From: Prolixibacteraceae bacterium
GTDB lineage: Bacteria > Bacteroidota > Bacteroidia > Bacteroidales > Prolixibacteraceae
Length of the DNA: 64,000 bases
Direction: 5' to 3'
NCBI GenBank assembly: GCA_019720755.1
Contig: CP081303.1
Span: 2,790,001-2,854,000 of the forward strand
Positions 39,745 through 49,071 of this stretch are shown here, in pieces. Below the pieces are notes generated by a model. It was not told the origin of the DNA, did not search any database, and saw nothing but the letters and a program-made list of their open reading frames with translations. How positions within the stretch are numbered: position 1 is the first letter of the stretch; each line of letters begins with the position of its first letter. Position numbers and translations under genes: made by a program.

Positions 39745-41151
39745 CTAATATACGTGAGATTCATGTCTATCCAAAACAAAATAGACTCCAAAACTTACAG
39801 AAGAGTGTAAAGGGGAATTAATACTCGTTAAAGGAGATATATTGCTTATCGAACCATATATACTCCAGTTTCCAATATCCAAATTAGAACTAAAGCCAAA
39901 AGTCGGGTTATCATATCTCCAACCACAATTGGTTGAGACACGAAAATATTTATAACAATACCTTAACCCAATGGTTGGAACAATCGAAAAGACTCCTTGG
40001 TAAGATTGCATGTTCAACCATACATAAGACTCAAAGTTTTTAGTAAATAAATATGTACTACCAAAATTAAAGTGAAGAGGAAGCGTTTGAGAAAAGGGAT
40101 GACTCATATTCTTTAACTCCAGCTGGCTGTCAGTCTTCTCTATCATTGCCTGTACAGCTTTATCAAAAGGAAGATATTGAATATTGTCCTCATTTATGGA
40201 ATTAGAAATATCTGCCCCTTCTAACTGTATCTTGCTATTGGTATATATTTGAGAAACATTCGACTTATAAGAGATCGATCCTAAATCTAATAAACTCACA
40301 AAAAGAAGCCAACGTTTAGAAGGAGCATATTCAAGACCTAAATCCAAAGCTAGACCTAGATTATCAAAATTAAACCAATAGGATGAGTCAAAATTATATT
40401 CAAAATTACGAAACCTAGATCCCGAAAAATCATTTTTATATAACTCATAAGATATCGGAGCAGAGACATTGACATTCATATTTACATCAATATCTAGCCG
40501 GTCTAAACTCTTTGACGAACTTTTAATATAAGCATTGCTTGAAGAGACAGATGCCAATCCTGTCAATAGTTTCATCCGAAAACCAAAACGAAGATCGGAA
40601 GAGATATTCCTTTGAAATCCAAAAGCAAACTCCCTATAATGCATTAAATCTAAAGATACTGGACCTGTATTTTTATTTCTATAGGCCAAAGTATTACTTT
40701 CATTAGGTTCTATGGTAAACCCATTTAAAACAATATCTAGCATCTCTTTATGAAAAAGCTGCTGGTGATAAAAGACCTCATTTACTGAAAACATAAACGA
40801 ACCTTTCTGATTAGAAGTAATAAATGAAAATAGATTTACCTGCCCTCCTGAAGAGAAGATACTTGTATTATCCATATTCGTATATATCTTATTTAGATCG
40901 ACAGCCAATTTCCCATCAGAACCATACGAAGACTTATCAATAATGTCATTATATGATAATCCACCCATTGAGCCATTAACCTCAACACAAAGCAATGGTA
41001 AAGAAAAAAGAATCTTATTTTCACCAATATTATAGGCAGGATTAATTTTGACAGAGGCAATAGTAGACACTCTGTATAGATTTGCATCTTGAGCATTCAA
41101 AATATTCCCAAGAAAACAGAATAACAACATGTAGAATATTCGCATAATCAT
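39745..41151 (-). CDS. DUF5723-family outer-membrane protein, copy 2
   Basis: A 468-residue protein with a signal peptide (MIMRIFYMLLFCFLGNILNAQ), paralogous to copy 1 at 30301-31677. Shared blocks include the N-terminal NPAYN, LMHYREFAFGFQRNISSDLRFGFRMKLLTG and the NVSAPISYELYKND/NVAAPIEYTMKKDD segment. Both also carry a central LDLGxISxKxxSQIY block. Its start codon overlaps the stop of the upstream lipoprotein gene (ATGA at 41151-41148), so translation of the two is probably coupled, unlike the 17-bp gap in copy 1. Confidence 0.8.
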   Translation of the reverse strand: MIMRIFYMLLFCFLGNILNAQDANLYRVSTIASVKINPAYNIGENKILFSLPLLCVEVNGSMGGLSYNDIIDKSSYGSDGKLAVDLNKIYTNMDNTSIFSSGGQVNLFSFITSNQKGSFMFSVNEVFYHQQLFHKEMLDIVLNGFTIEPNESNTLAYRNKNTGPVSLDLMHYREFAFGFQRNISSDLRFGFRMKLLTGLASVSSSNAYIKSSSKSLDRLDIDVNMNVNVSAPISYELYKNDFSGSRFRNFEYNFDSSYWFNFDNLGLALDLGLEYAPSKRWLLFVSLLDLGSISYKSNVSQIYTNSKIQLEGADISNSINEDNIQYLPFDKAVQAMIEKTDSQLELKNMSHPFSQTLPLHFNFGSTYLFTKNFESYVWLNMQSYQGVFSIVPTIGLRYCYKYFRVSTNCGWRYDNPTFGFSSNLDIGNWSIYGSISNISPLTSINSPLHSSVSFGVYFVLDRHESHVY

Positions 41152-42815
41152 CTTGAGATTGTATTGTGATATTGGTTTTTATAAGAAACGGCAAAATCAA
41201 GATTGATAAAATCAGAAGCCAACAGGTCTATATACCGACCTTCTAACGTATTGGACTTAAGTTTAACAATAAGCTTATGACAAACACTTAAATGTTCTAT
41301 ACTCTCTTCTGAAAGCGAAACCTTAAGTATTCCTTTGGCAATACGAAGAGGACGACCATGCTCATCTATTGTTGGAGATAGTATTTCTCCAAGATGTATT
41401 GCATCCCCTAATACAACAGAGCTCTTTCCTTTTTCTTTTTGAGTATAACAAACAGGATACACATCCAACACCATTGTTAGAGGAATTTTATTAGAATATT
41501 TTAGATACAAAGTAACATCAGAAATATCTTCAAGATTTAATGGCGAAAAGTCAATGGTATCTCGAAACACCGTCTCATCAGAACGAAAAGCAATGGGAAT
41601 AGATATTTGGGCATCAGCTTCAAAGGTTGCTCCTTGGTATATCATATTAGGATGAGTAGGATTCACTACTGGTAAAAAACCATTTTCAGGTTTATTCAAA
41701 AACACCCTTCCTCCAATCGTTAAATATTTAGAAGGAGGTAAAGAGAAGAGTTTATCAATATTGGAAATATGCTTGTCAAATGTAAATGCCCCATAGGCTA
41801 CTGATCCTATATTGGTCCAATGCGGAATAAAAACTCTTGCATTAGGAGCCTCTAAACTAAAGATGTTTCCATTATTATCTTCGGCATCGATGTCAACCTG
41901 CAATTCCGCATCTACTGAAATCCCACATCGTGTAGAGATCTCAATCTCAGGATTCGTAAAATATATACCACTACTTAGTTTATCAAACACTGGAAAATCG
42001 AAATCAAGCTTTGATTTGGCTATATCAATAGTGTGTTCTCCAATATCCCCTACAAACGAGCTATAACTTATATCGTTCATGCTTATCTGAACATCAACAG
42101 AACAATCACGTACCGATGAATCATCCAATTTTGGAAACTCCAGATAATACTCTTTATCGATTTTCTCTGCAAAACTATTACTCTGAAAATCTAACTTTTT
42201 GTTCTTTATCGGAATAATTAAAGGAGTTGTATAATCATCTAAAGCTATTTCAAATTCCATCGGTACTTCTCTATCATCAAGACTCATTAAATTGCTGATC
42301 TTAACTTTTAGTATCGCACCATCTAGACCTCCATGTTTCTGCACACCGATAGATAAAGAACCAGAAGATATCACTGCACTATACACTTGTAACGATGGAT
42401 TATCTTCGTTTTCAAATGAGAGATCATAAGATCTTTGGAAAGCATATCGATCAGTATTCCGAAAAAGAGAGGCAATGATATTCTTTTCATCAATAACAAT
42501 CTGGTCATCTGCAATAGTCAAATAAGAAGGAAGTGAAACCAAGGGATCTACATTGTAACCAAACACATTTCGTTGCTGATATGAGAATAGCATATGCTCA
42601 TTCTCATCTTTAGATAGAAGTTTTTTTGATTCACCTCCAATTAACCCCCACACTTCAAAAGTCCCACTGGAAACAGGAGCTGCAACATTAAACTCCGCTT
42701 GAATATAGCTGATTTCATCAAAATGATAATCATCTAAAGCGCAAGAATTACACAGAATAATTAGCAATAAAACAAGAGAATGCCTCAAAGACCTTTCAAC
42801 AAAACGTAATAACAT
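41148..42815 (-). CDS. Large lipoprotein, copy 2 of the lipoprotein/DUF5723 pair
   Basis: I use the start at 42815 (MLLRFVERSLRHSLVLLLIILCNSC), giving 555 residues; the longer frame from 42872 only adds a hydrophobic stretch. Lipidation is likely at Cys25 (Cys22 is a second candidate), which aligns with Cys26 of copy 1. Conserved with copy 1 are DDYHFDEI, FNVAAPVSSGTFEVWG, SLQVYSAVISSGSL, GIYFTNPEIEIST and SLPPSKYLTIGGRVFLNK. The function is unknown. The 4-bp overlap with the DUF5723 gene supports the idea that lipoprotein and barrel form one unit. Confidence 0.78.
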   Translation of the reverse strand: MLLRFVERSLRHSLVLLLIILCNSCALDDYHFDEISYIQAEFNVAAPVSSGTFEVWGLIGGESKKLLSKDENEHMLFSYQQRNVFGYNVDPLVSLPSYLTIADDQIVIDEKNIIASLFRNTDRYAFQRSYDLSFENEDNPSLQVYSAVISSGSLSIGVQKHGGLDGAILKVKISNLMSLDDREVPMEFEIALDDYTTPLIIPIKNKKLDFQSNSFAEKIDKEYYLEFPKLDDSSVRDCSVDVQISMNDISYSSFVGDIGEHTIDIAKSKLDFDFPVFDKLSSGIYFTNPEIEISTRCGISVDAELQVDIDAEDNNGNIFSLEAPNARVFIPHWTNIGSVAYGAFTFDKHISNIDKLFSLPPSKYLTIGGRVFLNKPENGFLPVVNPTHPNMIYQGATFEADAQISIPIAFRSDETVFRDTIDFSPLNLEDISDVTLYLKYSNKIPLTMVLDVYPVCYTQKEKGKSSVVLGDAIHLGEILSPTIDEHGRPLRIAKGILKVSLSEESIEHLSVCHKLIVKLKSNTLEGRYIDLLASDFINLDFAVSYKNQYHNTISR

Positions 42816-42917
42816 ATAAAATCTTAATACTAGATTATATTCGAATATAATACATAATATTAAGACTAACATAAAAAAATATCATAAATGAAGCTGTTTA
42901 TAAAACATGAATCATAT

Positions 42918-42948
42918 AAAAAAAGATCGACGTGAACGTCGACCTTTT
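42918..42948 (-). terminator. Terminator of the thrS-infC-rpmI-rplT operon
   Basis: GGTCGACG / CGTCGATC arms with a TTCA loop, followed on the minus strand by seven T. It lies 36 bp after rplT. Confidence 0.88.
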
Positions 42949-42984
42949 AATATATAGTGCTTAAATCACCTAATCAAGAAGATA

Positions 42985-43329
42985 TTATTTTACTTTATTC
43001 ACAATTGCTTTGAAAGCAGCAGGGTGATTCATCGCTAAATCAGCAAGAACCTTACGGTTAATCTCGATGCTGTTTGCCTTAAGAAGACAAATAAATTGCG
43101 AATAAGAAAGACCTTCCATACGTGCAGCAGCATTGATACGCTGAATCCACAAAGCACGGAATGATGATTTCTTCTTCTTTCTATCGCGGTACGCATAGCA
43201 CAAACCTTTTTCGTAAGTATTCTTTGCTACCGTCCAAACATTTTTTCTAGCTCCCCAATAACCTCTAGTTTCTTTAAGAAGCTTTTTTCTACGAGCGCGT
43301 GACGCTACGTGGTTTACCGATCTTGGCAT
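42985..43329 (-). CDS. rplT: 50S ribosomal protein L20
   Basis: A 114-residue, basic assembly protein of the large subunit. The long N-terminal helix [36 protein letters not shown] and the globular [23 protein letters not shown] are diagnostic. L20 commonly represses its own operon by binding an mRNA copy of its rRNA site. A nested hairpin directly upstream (43350-43394) is a candidate for such a site. Confidence 0.98.
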   Translation of the reverse strand: MPRSVNHVASRARRKKLLKETRGYWGARKNVWTVAKNTYEKGLCYAYRDRKKKKSSFRALWIQRINAAARMEGLSYSQFICLLKANSIEINRKVLADLAMNHPAAFKAIVNKVK

Positions 43330-43349
43330 AATTTTAAATTTTGGAGCGA

Positions 43350-43394
43350 CTTAGCGTTTCACTAAACATTAGTGAACACTTATACTGAGCTAAG
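43350..43394 (-). promoter_or_regulatory. Nested hairpin upstream of rplT, candidate L20 site
   Basis: On the minus strand an outer stem CTTAGC/GCTAAG encloses a perfect inner stem TTCACTA/TAGTGAA with loop ATGTT and asymmetric internal strands. It fills most of the 105-bp rpmI-rplT gap and has no T run, so it is not a terminator. Position and irregular two-stem shape fit an L20 autoregulatory element; this is inference. Confidence 0.4.
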
Positions 43395-43434
43395 CAACTC
43401 TAGTTAAATACAATAAAAAAAATCTTTAAAAAGA

Positions 43435-43632
43435 TTACTTCATGCAAAGCAACAACTTGATGTTGTTTTCATCAGCTTTACATACAGTTCCGAAGTAAGT
43501 AAGATTTCTCTTACGTTTCTTGCTTTTTTTAGTCAAAATATGACTTTTATAAGCATGTTTTCTTTTAATTTTTCCTGACCCAGTAAGCTTAAAACGCTTT
43601 TTAGCACTAGGATTCGTTTTCATCTTAGGCAT
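43435..43632 (-). CDS. rpmI: 50S ribosomal protein L35
   Basis: A 65-residue basic protein, [37 protein letters not shown], matching bL35 over its length. It lies between infC (25 bp before) and rplT, the standard bacterial order. Confidence 0.97.
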   Translation of the reverse strand: MPKMKTNPSAKKRFKLTGSGKIKRKHAYKSHILTKKSKKRKRNLTYFGTVCKADENNIKLLLCMK

Positions 43633-43657
43633 GACTCTGACCTCTTTTGAATTAATA

Positions 43658-44209
43658 TTATTTCTTCTTCTTCGGTGAAATAAACATGATCATACGTTTA
43701 CCTTCAAGTTTTGGTAGTTGATCTACTTTACCGATCTCTCCCAAATCTTGAGCAAATCTCAATAGTAGGATTTCGCCTTTCTCCTTAAACAGAATCGTAC
43801 GACCTTTAAAAAAGACATATGCTTTTACTTTAGCACCTTCATTAAGGAACTTTTCAGCATGCTTCAATTTAAAGTTATAATCATGATCATCTGTGTTCGG
43901 ACCGAAACGAATTTCTTTCACTACCACCTTAACCGCTTTCGCCTTCATTTCCTTTTGTTTCTTCTTTTGTTGATAAAGAAACTTTTGGTAATCAATGACA
44001 CGACAAACAGGCGGATCGGCTTTTGGAGAAATTTCTACCAAATCCAAATCAAGCGCATCAGCAATCTTTATTGCTTCGTTTGTACTATAAACCCCAGGGT
44101 TTTCAATATTATCACCAACAAGACGTACCTGAGGTACTCTAATATATTGGTTAATTCGGTTAGCGGGTTTTGTTTCTTGATGTTGAAATCTTCTACCGCG
44201 TGGTCTCAT
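43658..44209 (-). CDS. infC: Translation initiation factor IF-3
   Basis: A 183-residue IF-3. The N-terminal domain ([31 protein letters not shown]) and the C-terminal domain ([27 protein letters not shown]) are both complete. The start is an ordinary ATG with a clear AGGAGG about 15 bp upstream. I see no sign of the rare AUU start used for autoregulation in E. coli. It follows thrS by 54 bp on the same transcript. Confidence 0.97.
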   Translation of the reverse strand: MRPRGRRFQHQETKPANRINQYIRVPQVRLVGDNIENPGVYSTNEAIKIADALDLDLVEISPKADPPVCRVIDYQKFLYQQKKKQKEMKAKAVKVVVKEIRFGPNTDDHDYNFKLKHAEKFLNEGAKVKAYVFFKGRTILFKEKGEILLLRFAQDLGEIGKVDQLPKLEGKRMIMFISPKKKK

Positions 44210-44263
44210 TCCAGCTATGGCTAAATCCTCCCTACTTTAAGTTTTGTAATTCTAATCACGTTT

Positions 44264-46219
44264 TTATTCATAAATAGATCCTAGTTGAGAACGAACTTCG
44301 GCAGAGATAAAGGAAGCAAATTCTTCCATTGTCTTAGAACCTTGATCTCCCTCTCCTTGACGTCGAACAGAAACAGTATTATTTTCCGCTTCTTGTTCTC
44401 CAACAATTAGAAGGTATGGGATACGTTTCAACTCGTTATCACGAATTTTACGCCCAATCTTCTCATTTCTATCATCTACAATGCTGCGAATATCGCAAAT
44501 ATTTAGATAATTTGAAACTTTTTTCGCGTAATCATTATATTTTTCACTGATAGGTAGAATCACCACTTGCTCAGGTGTCAACCAAAGTGGGAACTTACCA
44601 GCAGTATGTTCAATCAATACAGCACAAAATCGTTCCATTGATCCAAATGGAGCACGGTGTATCATTACAGGACGATGATGCTTATCATCAGCACCGATAT
44701 AAGTCAAATCAAAGCGCTCAGGCAGGTTATAATCCACCTGAATTGTACCCAACTGCCAACTACGACCAAGGGCATCTTTTACCATAAAGTCTAGCTTAGG
44801 ACCATAAAAAGCGGCTTCACCTAATTCGGTTACTGTATTCAATCCTTTCTCTTCACACGCTTCAATAATTGCACTTTCCGCTTTCTCCCAATTTTCGTCA
44901 GCTCCGATATACTTTTCAGTATTACTTGGATCACGAAGAGAGATCTGCGCCGTGTAATCTTTAAAATCTAGTGCTTTGAAAATGATAAATATAATATCTA
45001 TCACCTTCAGAAACTCTTCCTTCAATTGATCTGGACGACAGAAGATGTGTGCATCATCTTGTGTAAAACTTCTCACACGAGTTAAACCATGAAGCTCTCC
45101 ACTTTGTTCATAACGATATACAGTTCCGAACTCAGCCATACGAACAGGAAGATCCTTGTATGAGCGAGGTTTGAAGCGATAAAGCTCACAGTGGTGAGGA
45201 CAGTTCATTGGTTTCAACAAATACTCTTCGCCTTCTTGAGGAGTACTAATTGGTTGAAATGAATCTTTTCCATACTTCTGAAAATGACCAGAAGTCTTAT
45301 ACAAATTCACATCTCCAATGTGAGGAGTAATCACCTGATCGTATTCAAAACGTTTTTGCACACGCTTCAAGAAATTCTCAAGAGCTTCTCTTAACTGAGC
45401 ACCTTTTGGCAACCAAAGAGGAAGACCTTGTCCAACTTTTTGTGAAAAAGTAAACAACTCCATCTCTTTACCGATCTTACGGTGGTCACGTTTTTTAGCT
45501 TCTTCCAACTGATGTAGGTATTCCGTTAGCATTTTTGCTTTAGGGAAAGTGATACCATACACACGAGTTAGCATTTTATTTTTTTCGTCACCTCTCCAAT
45601 AAGCACCTGCTACGCTCAACAATTTAATTGCCTTAATATAGCTAGTGTTTGGCAAGTGAGGTCCACGACAAAGGTCTGTAAAAGCCCCTTGATTATATAG
45701 AGTGATGGTTCCATCCTCAAGATTGGAAATAAGTTCCAACTTATAAGGATCCTGTATCTCTTCAAATCGTTTTAATGCATCGGTTTTAGAGACATCTATA
45801 CGGACGATATCGTTTTTCTGACGCGCTAATTCCACCATCTTCTTTTCGATCTTTTCTAGATCTTTTTCTGTGATGGTTTTACCTTCTGGCAGATCAACAT
45901 CGTAATAGAACCCATTCTCGATCGTAGGTCCGATTCCGAATTTCGTATCAGGATAAACCGTTTCAATCGCTTCAGCCATAAGGTGAGCAGATGAGTGCCA
46001 AAAAGCCTCTTTTCCGTCACGGTCATCCCACGTATTGAGTTTAATTGAAGCATCTGATTCAATTGGGCGCTTTAAATCCCATATCTCTCCATTTACGGTC
46101 ACAGACAAAACATCTTTTGCAAGTCGGTTACTAATTGACTTCGCAATGTCAAGTCCGTTCACTCCTGACTCAAATTCTTTTACCGAGCCATCGGGTAAGG
46201 TTATATTAATCATTGACAT
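44264..46219 (-). CDS. thrS: Threonine--tRNA ligase
   Basis: A 651-residue class II synthetase. An N-terminal TGS domain ([24 protein letters not shown]) is followed by the editing domain with the [11 protein letters not shown] zinc-type motif. The catalytic core contains [11 protein letters not shown] and [14 protein letters not shown], and the C-terminal anticodon-binding domain includes [31 protein letters not shown] box on the minus strand at 46249-46242 may be the promoter -7 element. It is the first gene of thrS-infC-rpmI-rplT. Confidence 0.98.
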   Translation of the reverse strand: MSMINITLPDGSVKEFESGVNGLDIAKSISNRLAKDVLSVTVNGEIWDLKRPIESDASIKLNTWDDRDGKEAFWHSSAHLMAEAIETVYPDTKFGIGPTIENGFYYDVDLPEGKTITEKDLEKIEKKMVELARQKNDIVRIDVSKTDALKRFEEIQDPYKLELISNLEDGTITLYNQGAFTDLCRGPHLPNTSYIKAIKLLSVAGAYWRGDEKNKMLTRVYGITFPKAKMLTEYLHQLEEAKKRDHRKIGKEMELFTFSQKVGQGLPLWLPKGAQLREALENFLKRVQKRFEYDQVITPHIGDVNLYKTSGHFQKYGKDSFQPISTPQEGEEYLLKPMNCPHHCELYRFKPRSYKDLPVRMAEFGTVYRYEQSGELHGLTRVRSFTQDDAHIFCRPDQLKEEFLKVIDIIFIIFKALDFKDYTAQISLRDPSNTEKYIGADENWEKAESAIIEACEEKGLNTVTELGEAAFYGPKLDFMVKDALGRSWQLGTIQVDYNLPERFDLTYIGADDKHHRPVMIHRAPFGSMERFCAVLIEHTAGKFPLWLTPEQVVILPISEKYNDYAKKVSNYLNICDIRSIVDDRNEKIGRKIRDNELKRIPYLLIVGEQEAENNTVSVRRQGEGDQGSKTMEEFASFISAEVRSQLGSIYE

Positions 46220-46657
46220 TATTATAATTTAAAACTGGCTTCAAAGATACACATTATCAGAAATAATTACTCATATTAATTACAGATTATCTTAGAATAA
46301 CAGAAATCAACAAAAAGAATAGTCTCAACCTCTTTAAAAAGAGGACCTTTCATCTCAACACACACACCGACAGAGCTTTTCATTTAGCACTCTAATATAA
46401 TAGACAGAAGCTCCAATAGACAGCGATCATAAAAAATTTGGGGATTTTTATAATCTCGAAAATTTAGCCCATGGATATTGCCTTAAAAAATGACAAGTCA
46501 CATGTAAAGGAATTAAGTGTTCACAGCACAGAAAGCAATAAAAAAAACACCTCCCAATGAGGTCACGAGAGAGTGAATACTCAACAAAAACAAATTAATA
46601 GAACTATTTCAACAACAGTAAATTCCATTACCTTTATCATATATTATAGTATAGATC
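46220..46657. other. Gene-free region between thrS and the S9 peptidase promoter
   Basis: No credible gene. Two small inverted repeats are seen: CCTCTTT/AAAGAGG at about 46329-46346, and ACCTC/GAGGT at about 46548-46562. The second has a T run on the minus strand, i.e. upstream of thrS. Nothing links them to a known leader family. Confidence 0.4.
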
Positions 46658-46689
46658 TTTGTTTTCTTTAGAACTCCTTAATACCTTTG
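46658..46689 (+). promoter_or_regulatory. Bacteroidota-type promoter of the S9 peptidase gene
   Basis: TTTG at 46658-46661, a 20-nt spacer and TACCTTTG at 46682-46689 fit the phylum consensus exactly. The expected start is near 46695, leaving a leader of about 90 nt before the ATG at 46788. Confidence 0.75.
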
Positions 46690-46705
46690 AAAGGTTATAG
46701 TAAAC

Positions 46706-46757
46706 ATGAGCCAAACGACTACAACCTTTAATGGTAGTGGGACTCATAATTTTTTAA
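46706..46757 (+). promoter_or_regulatory. Terminator-like hairpin in the S9 peptidase leader
   Basis: Outer arms ATGAG / CTCAT and inner arms ACTAC / GTAGT are followed by AATTTTTTAA. It lies between the promoter and the start codon, where it could act as an attenuator or stabilise the mRNA. The internal loops make the stem weaker than the other terminators here. Confidence 0.45.
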
Positions 46758-46787
46758 TACAAATCATTTAACAACAGAACAGGCCTT

Positions 46788-48986
46788 ATGAAGCAGCTAT
46801 TGTTTTCGGTCCTAGCGATCTTTATATTCTCTTCCAGTATTTTTGCACAGAGCAAAAAGATATCTTTTGAAGATGTCGTTACAAACTACTCTTTTTATGC
46901 CAAAAGGATCTATGGAATCCGAAGCATGAACGACGGGCTATCTTACACTACAATTGAAGAAAATGGCTCTCAAATTGTAAAGTATAATTATAAAACAGGC
47001 AAGAAGGTAGCGGTTCTATTAGACTTGAACAAAATAGAGGATGCTCCAATAAAATCATTCTCTGGTTACGAATTTTCGGCGAACGAAAGCAAAGTACTTT
47101 TAAAAACTAAGGTTCACAAAATATATCGACACTCCTTCACAGCCGAGTATTACGTATATAACTTCGTAACCAAGAAGCTAGAGATTCTCTCTAAAAATGG
47201 ACCCCAGCAGTTGGCAACCTTCTCTCCTGACGGGAACAGAATAGCTTTTGTTAGAAAGAATAACTTATACGTCTCTACATTATATTTTGGTACAGAGTTT
47301 AAGATCACCAAAGATGGAGAGTTTAATAAGATAATCAACGGAGCACCAGATTGGGTATACGAAGAGGAGTTTGGATTCAATAAAGCCTTTGCATGGTCGC
47401 CAGACAGCAAGAAACTAGCGTATATCAAATTCGATGAATCGAAAGTAAAAACGTTTAGTTTTCCTATGTATAAAGGAAGCCATCCAACATTTCCTGAATA
47501 CAAAGAGTATCCAGGAGAATACACATACAAGTATCCTAAAGCAGGAGAGGCAAACTCTGAGGTTAGTGTACACATCTACGACATCAAAAAGAAAAACACT
47601 ATTAAAGTAGATATAGGAGAAGAAAAAGACCAATACATCCCACGACTAAGATGGACCTTTTCAGGTTCTGACCTAGGAGTCATCCGACTAAATCGTCGTC
47701 AAGACAAACTAGAACTTCTTCTAGCGAATCCATTTTCTGGCGATACTCGTTTGGTTTATACAGATAAGAATCAGAGATATATCGACGAAAGCACCTACGA
47801 CTATTTAACATTCCTACCGAATGACAAAGAGTTTGTGGTAGGGTGCGAAAAAGATGGTTACATGCACTTGTATCTATACGACAAGCTAGGGGGACTTGTA
47901 AAGAAACTTACTCCTGGCGACTACGATGTAACACAGTACTATGGCTATGACAGCAAACGAAAAGTATTCTACTATCAAGCTGCTAAAAGAAATGCCATGC
48001 AAAGAGAGGTGTACGCGACCTCATATAATGGAAAAAAGAACTATTCCATTGCAGACAAAAAAGGAACCAATAATGCAATATTCAGTAAAAATTTCACCTA
48101 TTTTATCCACACATACACTAGTGTTAACACTCCTGTTGTCACTAGTTTAAAAGATAGAAAAGGGAAGACATTACGTGTTCTTGAAGACAACAATAAACTG
48201 AATAAAAAGATTGCGCAGTATCAGATGCCAACCAAAGAGTTCTTCACCTTCAAGAACAAAGAGGGCGTCTCATTGAATGGTTATATGATCAAACCATCTA
48301 ATTTTGATAAAAACAAAGATTACCCACTTCTAATGACTCAATATAGTGGACCAAACTCACAACAAGTGTTGGATAAGTTCAATATCGATTGGTACTACTA
48401 TATGGCAGAAAAAGGATATATAGTAGCATGTGTTGATCCAAGAGGGACTGGTGCTCGTGGTGAAGAGTTCAGAAAATGCACATACATGGATCTTGGACAT
48501 CTAGAGAGCGACGACCAAATTGATGCTGCAAAATACTTAGGTAGTCTAAACTATATTGATCAGAAAAACATTGCCATCTGGGGATGGAGCTATGGTGGAT
48601 TCATGTCAACTTTATGTCTAGCGAAAGGGGCAGATGTATTTAAGGCTGCCATTGCGATTGCTCCTGTAACAAATTGGAGATTCTACGACTCAGTATACAC
48701 CGAGCGTTACATGAGAAGACCACAAGAGAATGCGGATGGATACGACAAAAATTCACCGATCTATTGGGCTCCAAAAATAAAAGGAAAGTATCTTCTATGT
48801 CATGGCACAGCAGACGACAACGTACACTACCAAAACAGTGCAGAGTTGGCTGAAGTATTAGTACAAGCGGGCGTTCAATTTCAGATGATGAGTTACACAA
48901 ACAGAAATCATAGCATATATGGTGGGAATACACGAAATCATCTATACAGATTATTCACCAACTTCCTTGATGAAAATCTAAAGTAA
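46788..48986 (+). CDS. S9-family dipeptidyl peptidase IV-like serine peptidase
   Basis: A 732-residue secreted enzyme with a signal peptide (MKQLLFSVLAIFIFSSSIFAQ). An eight-bladed DPPIV N-terminal propeller (about 40-480), containing the substrate N-terminus-binding EEEFGF pair, is followed by an alpha/beta-hydrolase domain. The catalytic triad is Ser601 (GWSYGG), Asp676 (HGTADDNVH) and His708 (NRNHSI), in the same context as mammalian and Porphyromonas DPP4. It would remove X-Pro dipeptides in the periplasm or at the surface for peptide nutrition. Its promoter and leader are described separately. Confidence 0.93.
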   Translation: MKQLLFSVLAIFIFSSSIFAQSKKISFEDVVTNYSFYAKRIYGIRSMNDGLSYTTIEENGSQIVKYNYKTGKKVAVLLDLNKIEDAPIKSFSGYEFSANESKVLLKTKVHKIYRHSFTAEYYVYNFVTKKLEILSKNGPQQLATFSPDGNRIAFVRKNNLYVSTLYFGTEFKITKDGEFNKIINGAPDWVYEEEFGFNKAFAWSPDSKKLAYIKFDESKVKTFSFPMYKGSHPTFPEYKEYPGEYTYKYPKAGEANSEVSVHIYDIKKKNTIKVDIGEEKDQYIPRLRWTFSGSDLGVIRLNRRQDKLELLLANPFSGDTRLVYTDKNQRYIDESTYDYLTFLPNDKEFVVGCEKDGYMHLYLYDKLGGLVKKLTPGDYDVTQYYGYDSKRKVFYYQAAKRNAMQREVYATSYNGKKNYSIADKKGTNNAIFSKNFTYFIHTYTSVNTPVVTSLKDRKGKTLRVLEDNNKLNKKIAQYQMPTKEFFTFKNKEGVSLNGYMIKPSNFDKNKDYPLLMTQYSGPNSQQVLDKFNIDWYYYMAEKGYIVACVDPRGTGARGEEFRKCTYMDLGHLESDDQIDAAKYLGSLNYIDQKNIAIWGWSYGGFMSTLCLAKGADVFKAAIAIAPVTNWRFYDSVYTERYMRRPQENADGYDKNSPIYWAPKIKGKYLLCHGTADDNVHYQNSAELAEVLVQAGVQFQMMSYTNRNHSIYGGNTRNHLYRLFTNFLDENLK

Positions 48987-48996
48987 TTTTGTTTAA

Positions 48997-49071
48997 CATC
49001 TGTAATAAATCTAAAAGCTTGCATACCAATAGAGGAAAATGGTATAATCACTTACAAATTTATTACAGATG
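48997..49071. repeat. 75-nt inverted repeat ending on a start codon
   Basis: Perfect 14-bp arms CATCTGTAATAAAT (48997-49010) and ATTTATTACAGATG (49058-49071) enclose a second pair, ATACCA (49023-49028) and TGGTAT (49040-49045). The right arm includes the ATG (49069-49071) of the next gene and its upstream 11 bases. There is no T run, so it is not an ordinary terminator. It could be a protein-binding or translation-control element, or a tiny non-autonomous repeat. Confidence 0.75.

Noticed and set aside
46535-46562. A T-box or other tRNA-sensing leader upstream of thrS
   Set aside because: There is a short terminator-like repeat about 320 bp before thrS, but no T-box consensus or specifier structure, and such leaders are not expected in this phylum.
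47150-47575. A 141-codon minus-strand open frame inside the S9 peptidase gene
   Set aside because: The plus-strand frame encodes a well-conserved propeller domain there; the opposite frame has no recognisable features.
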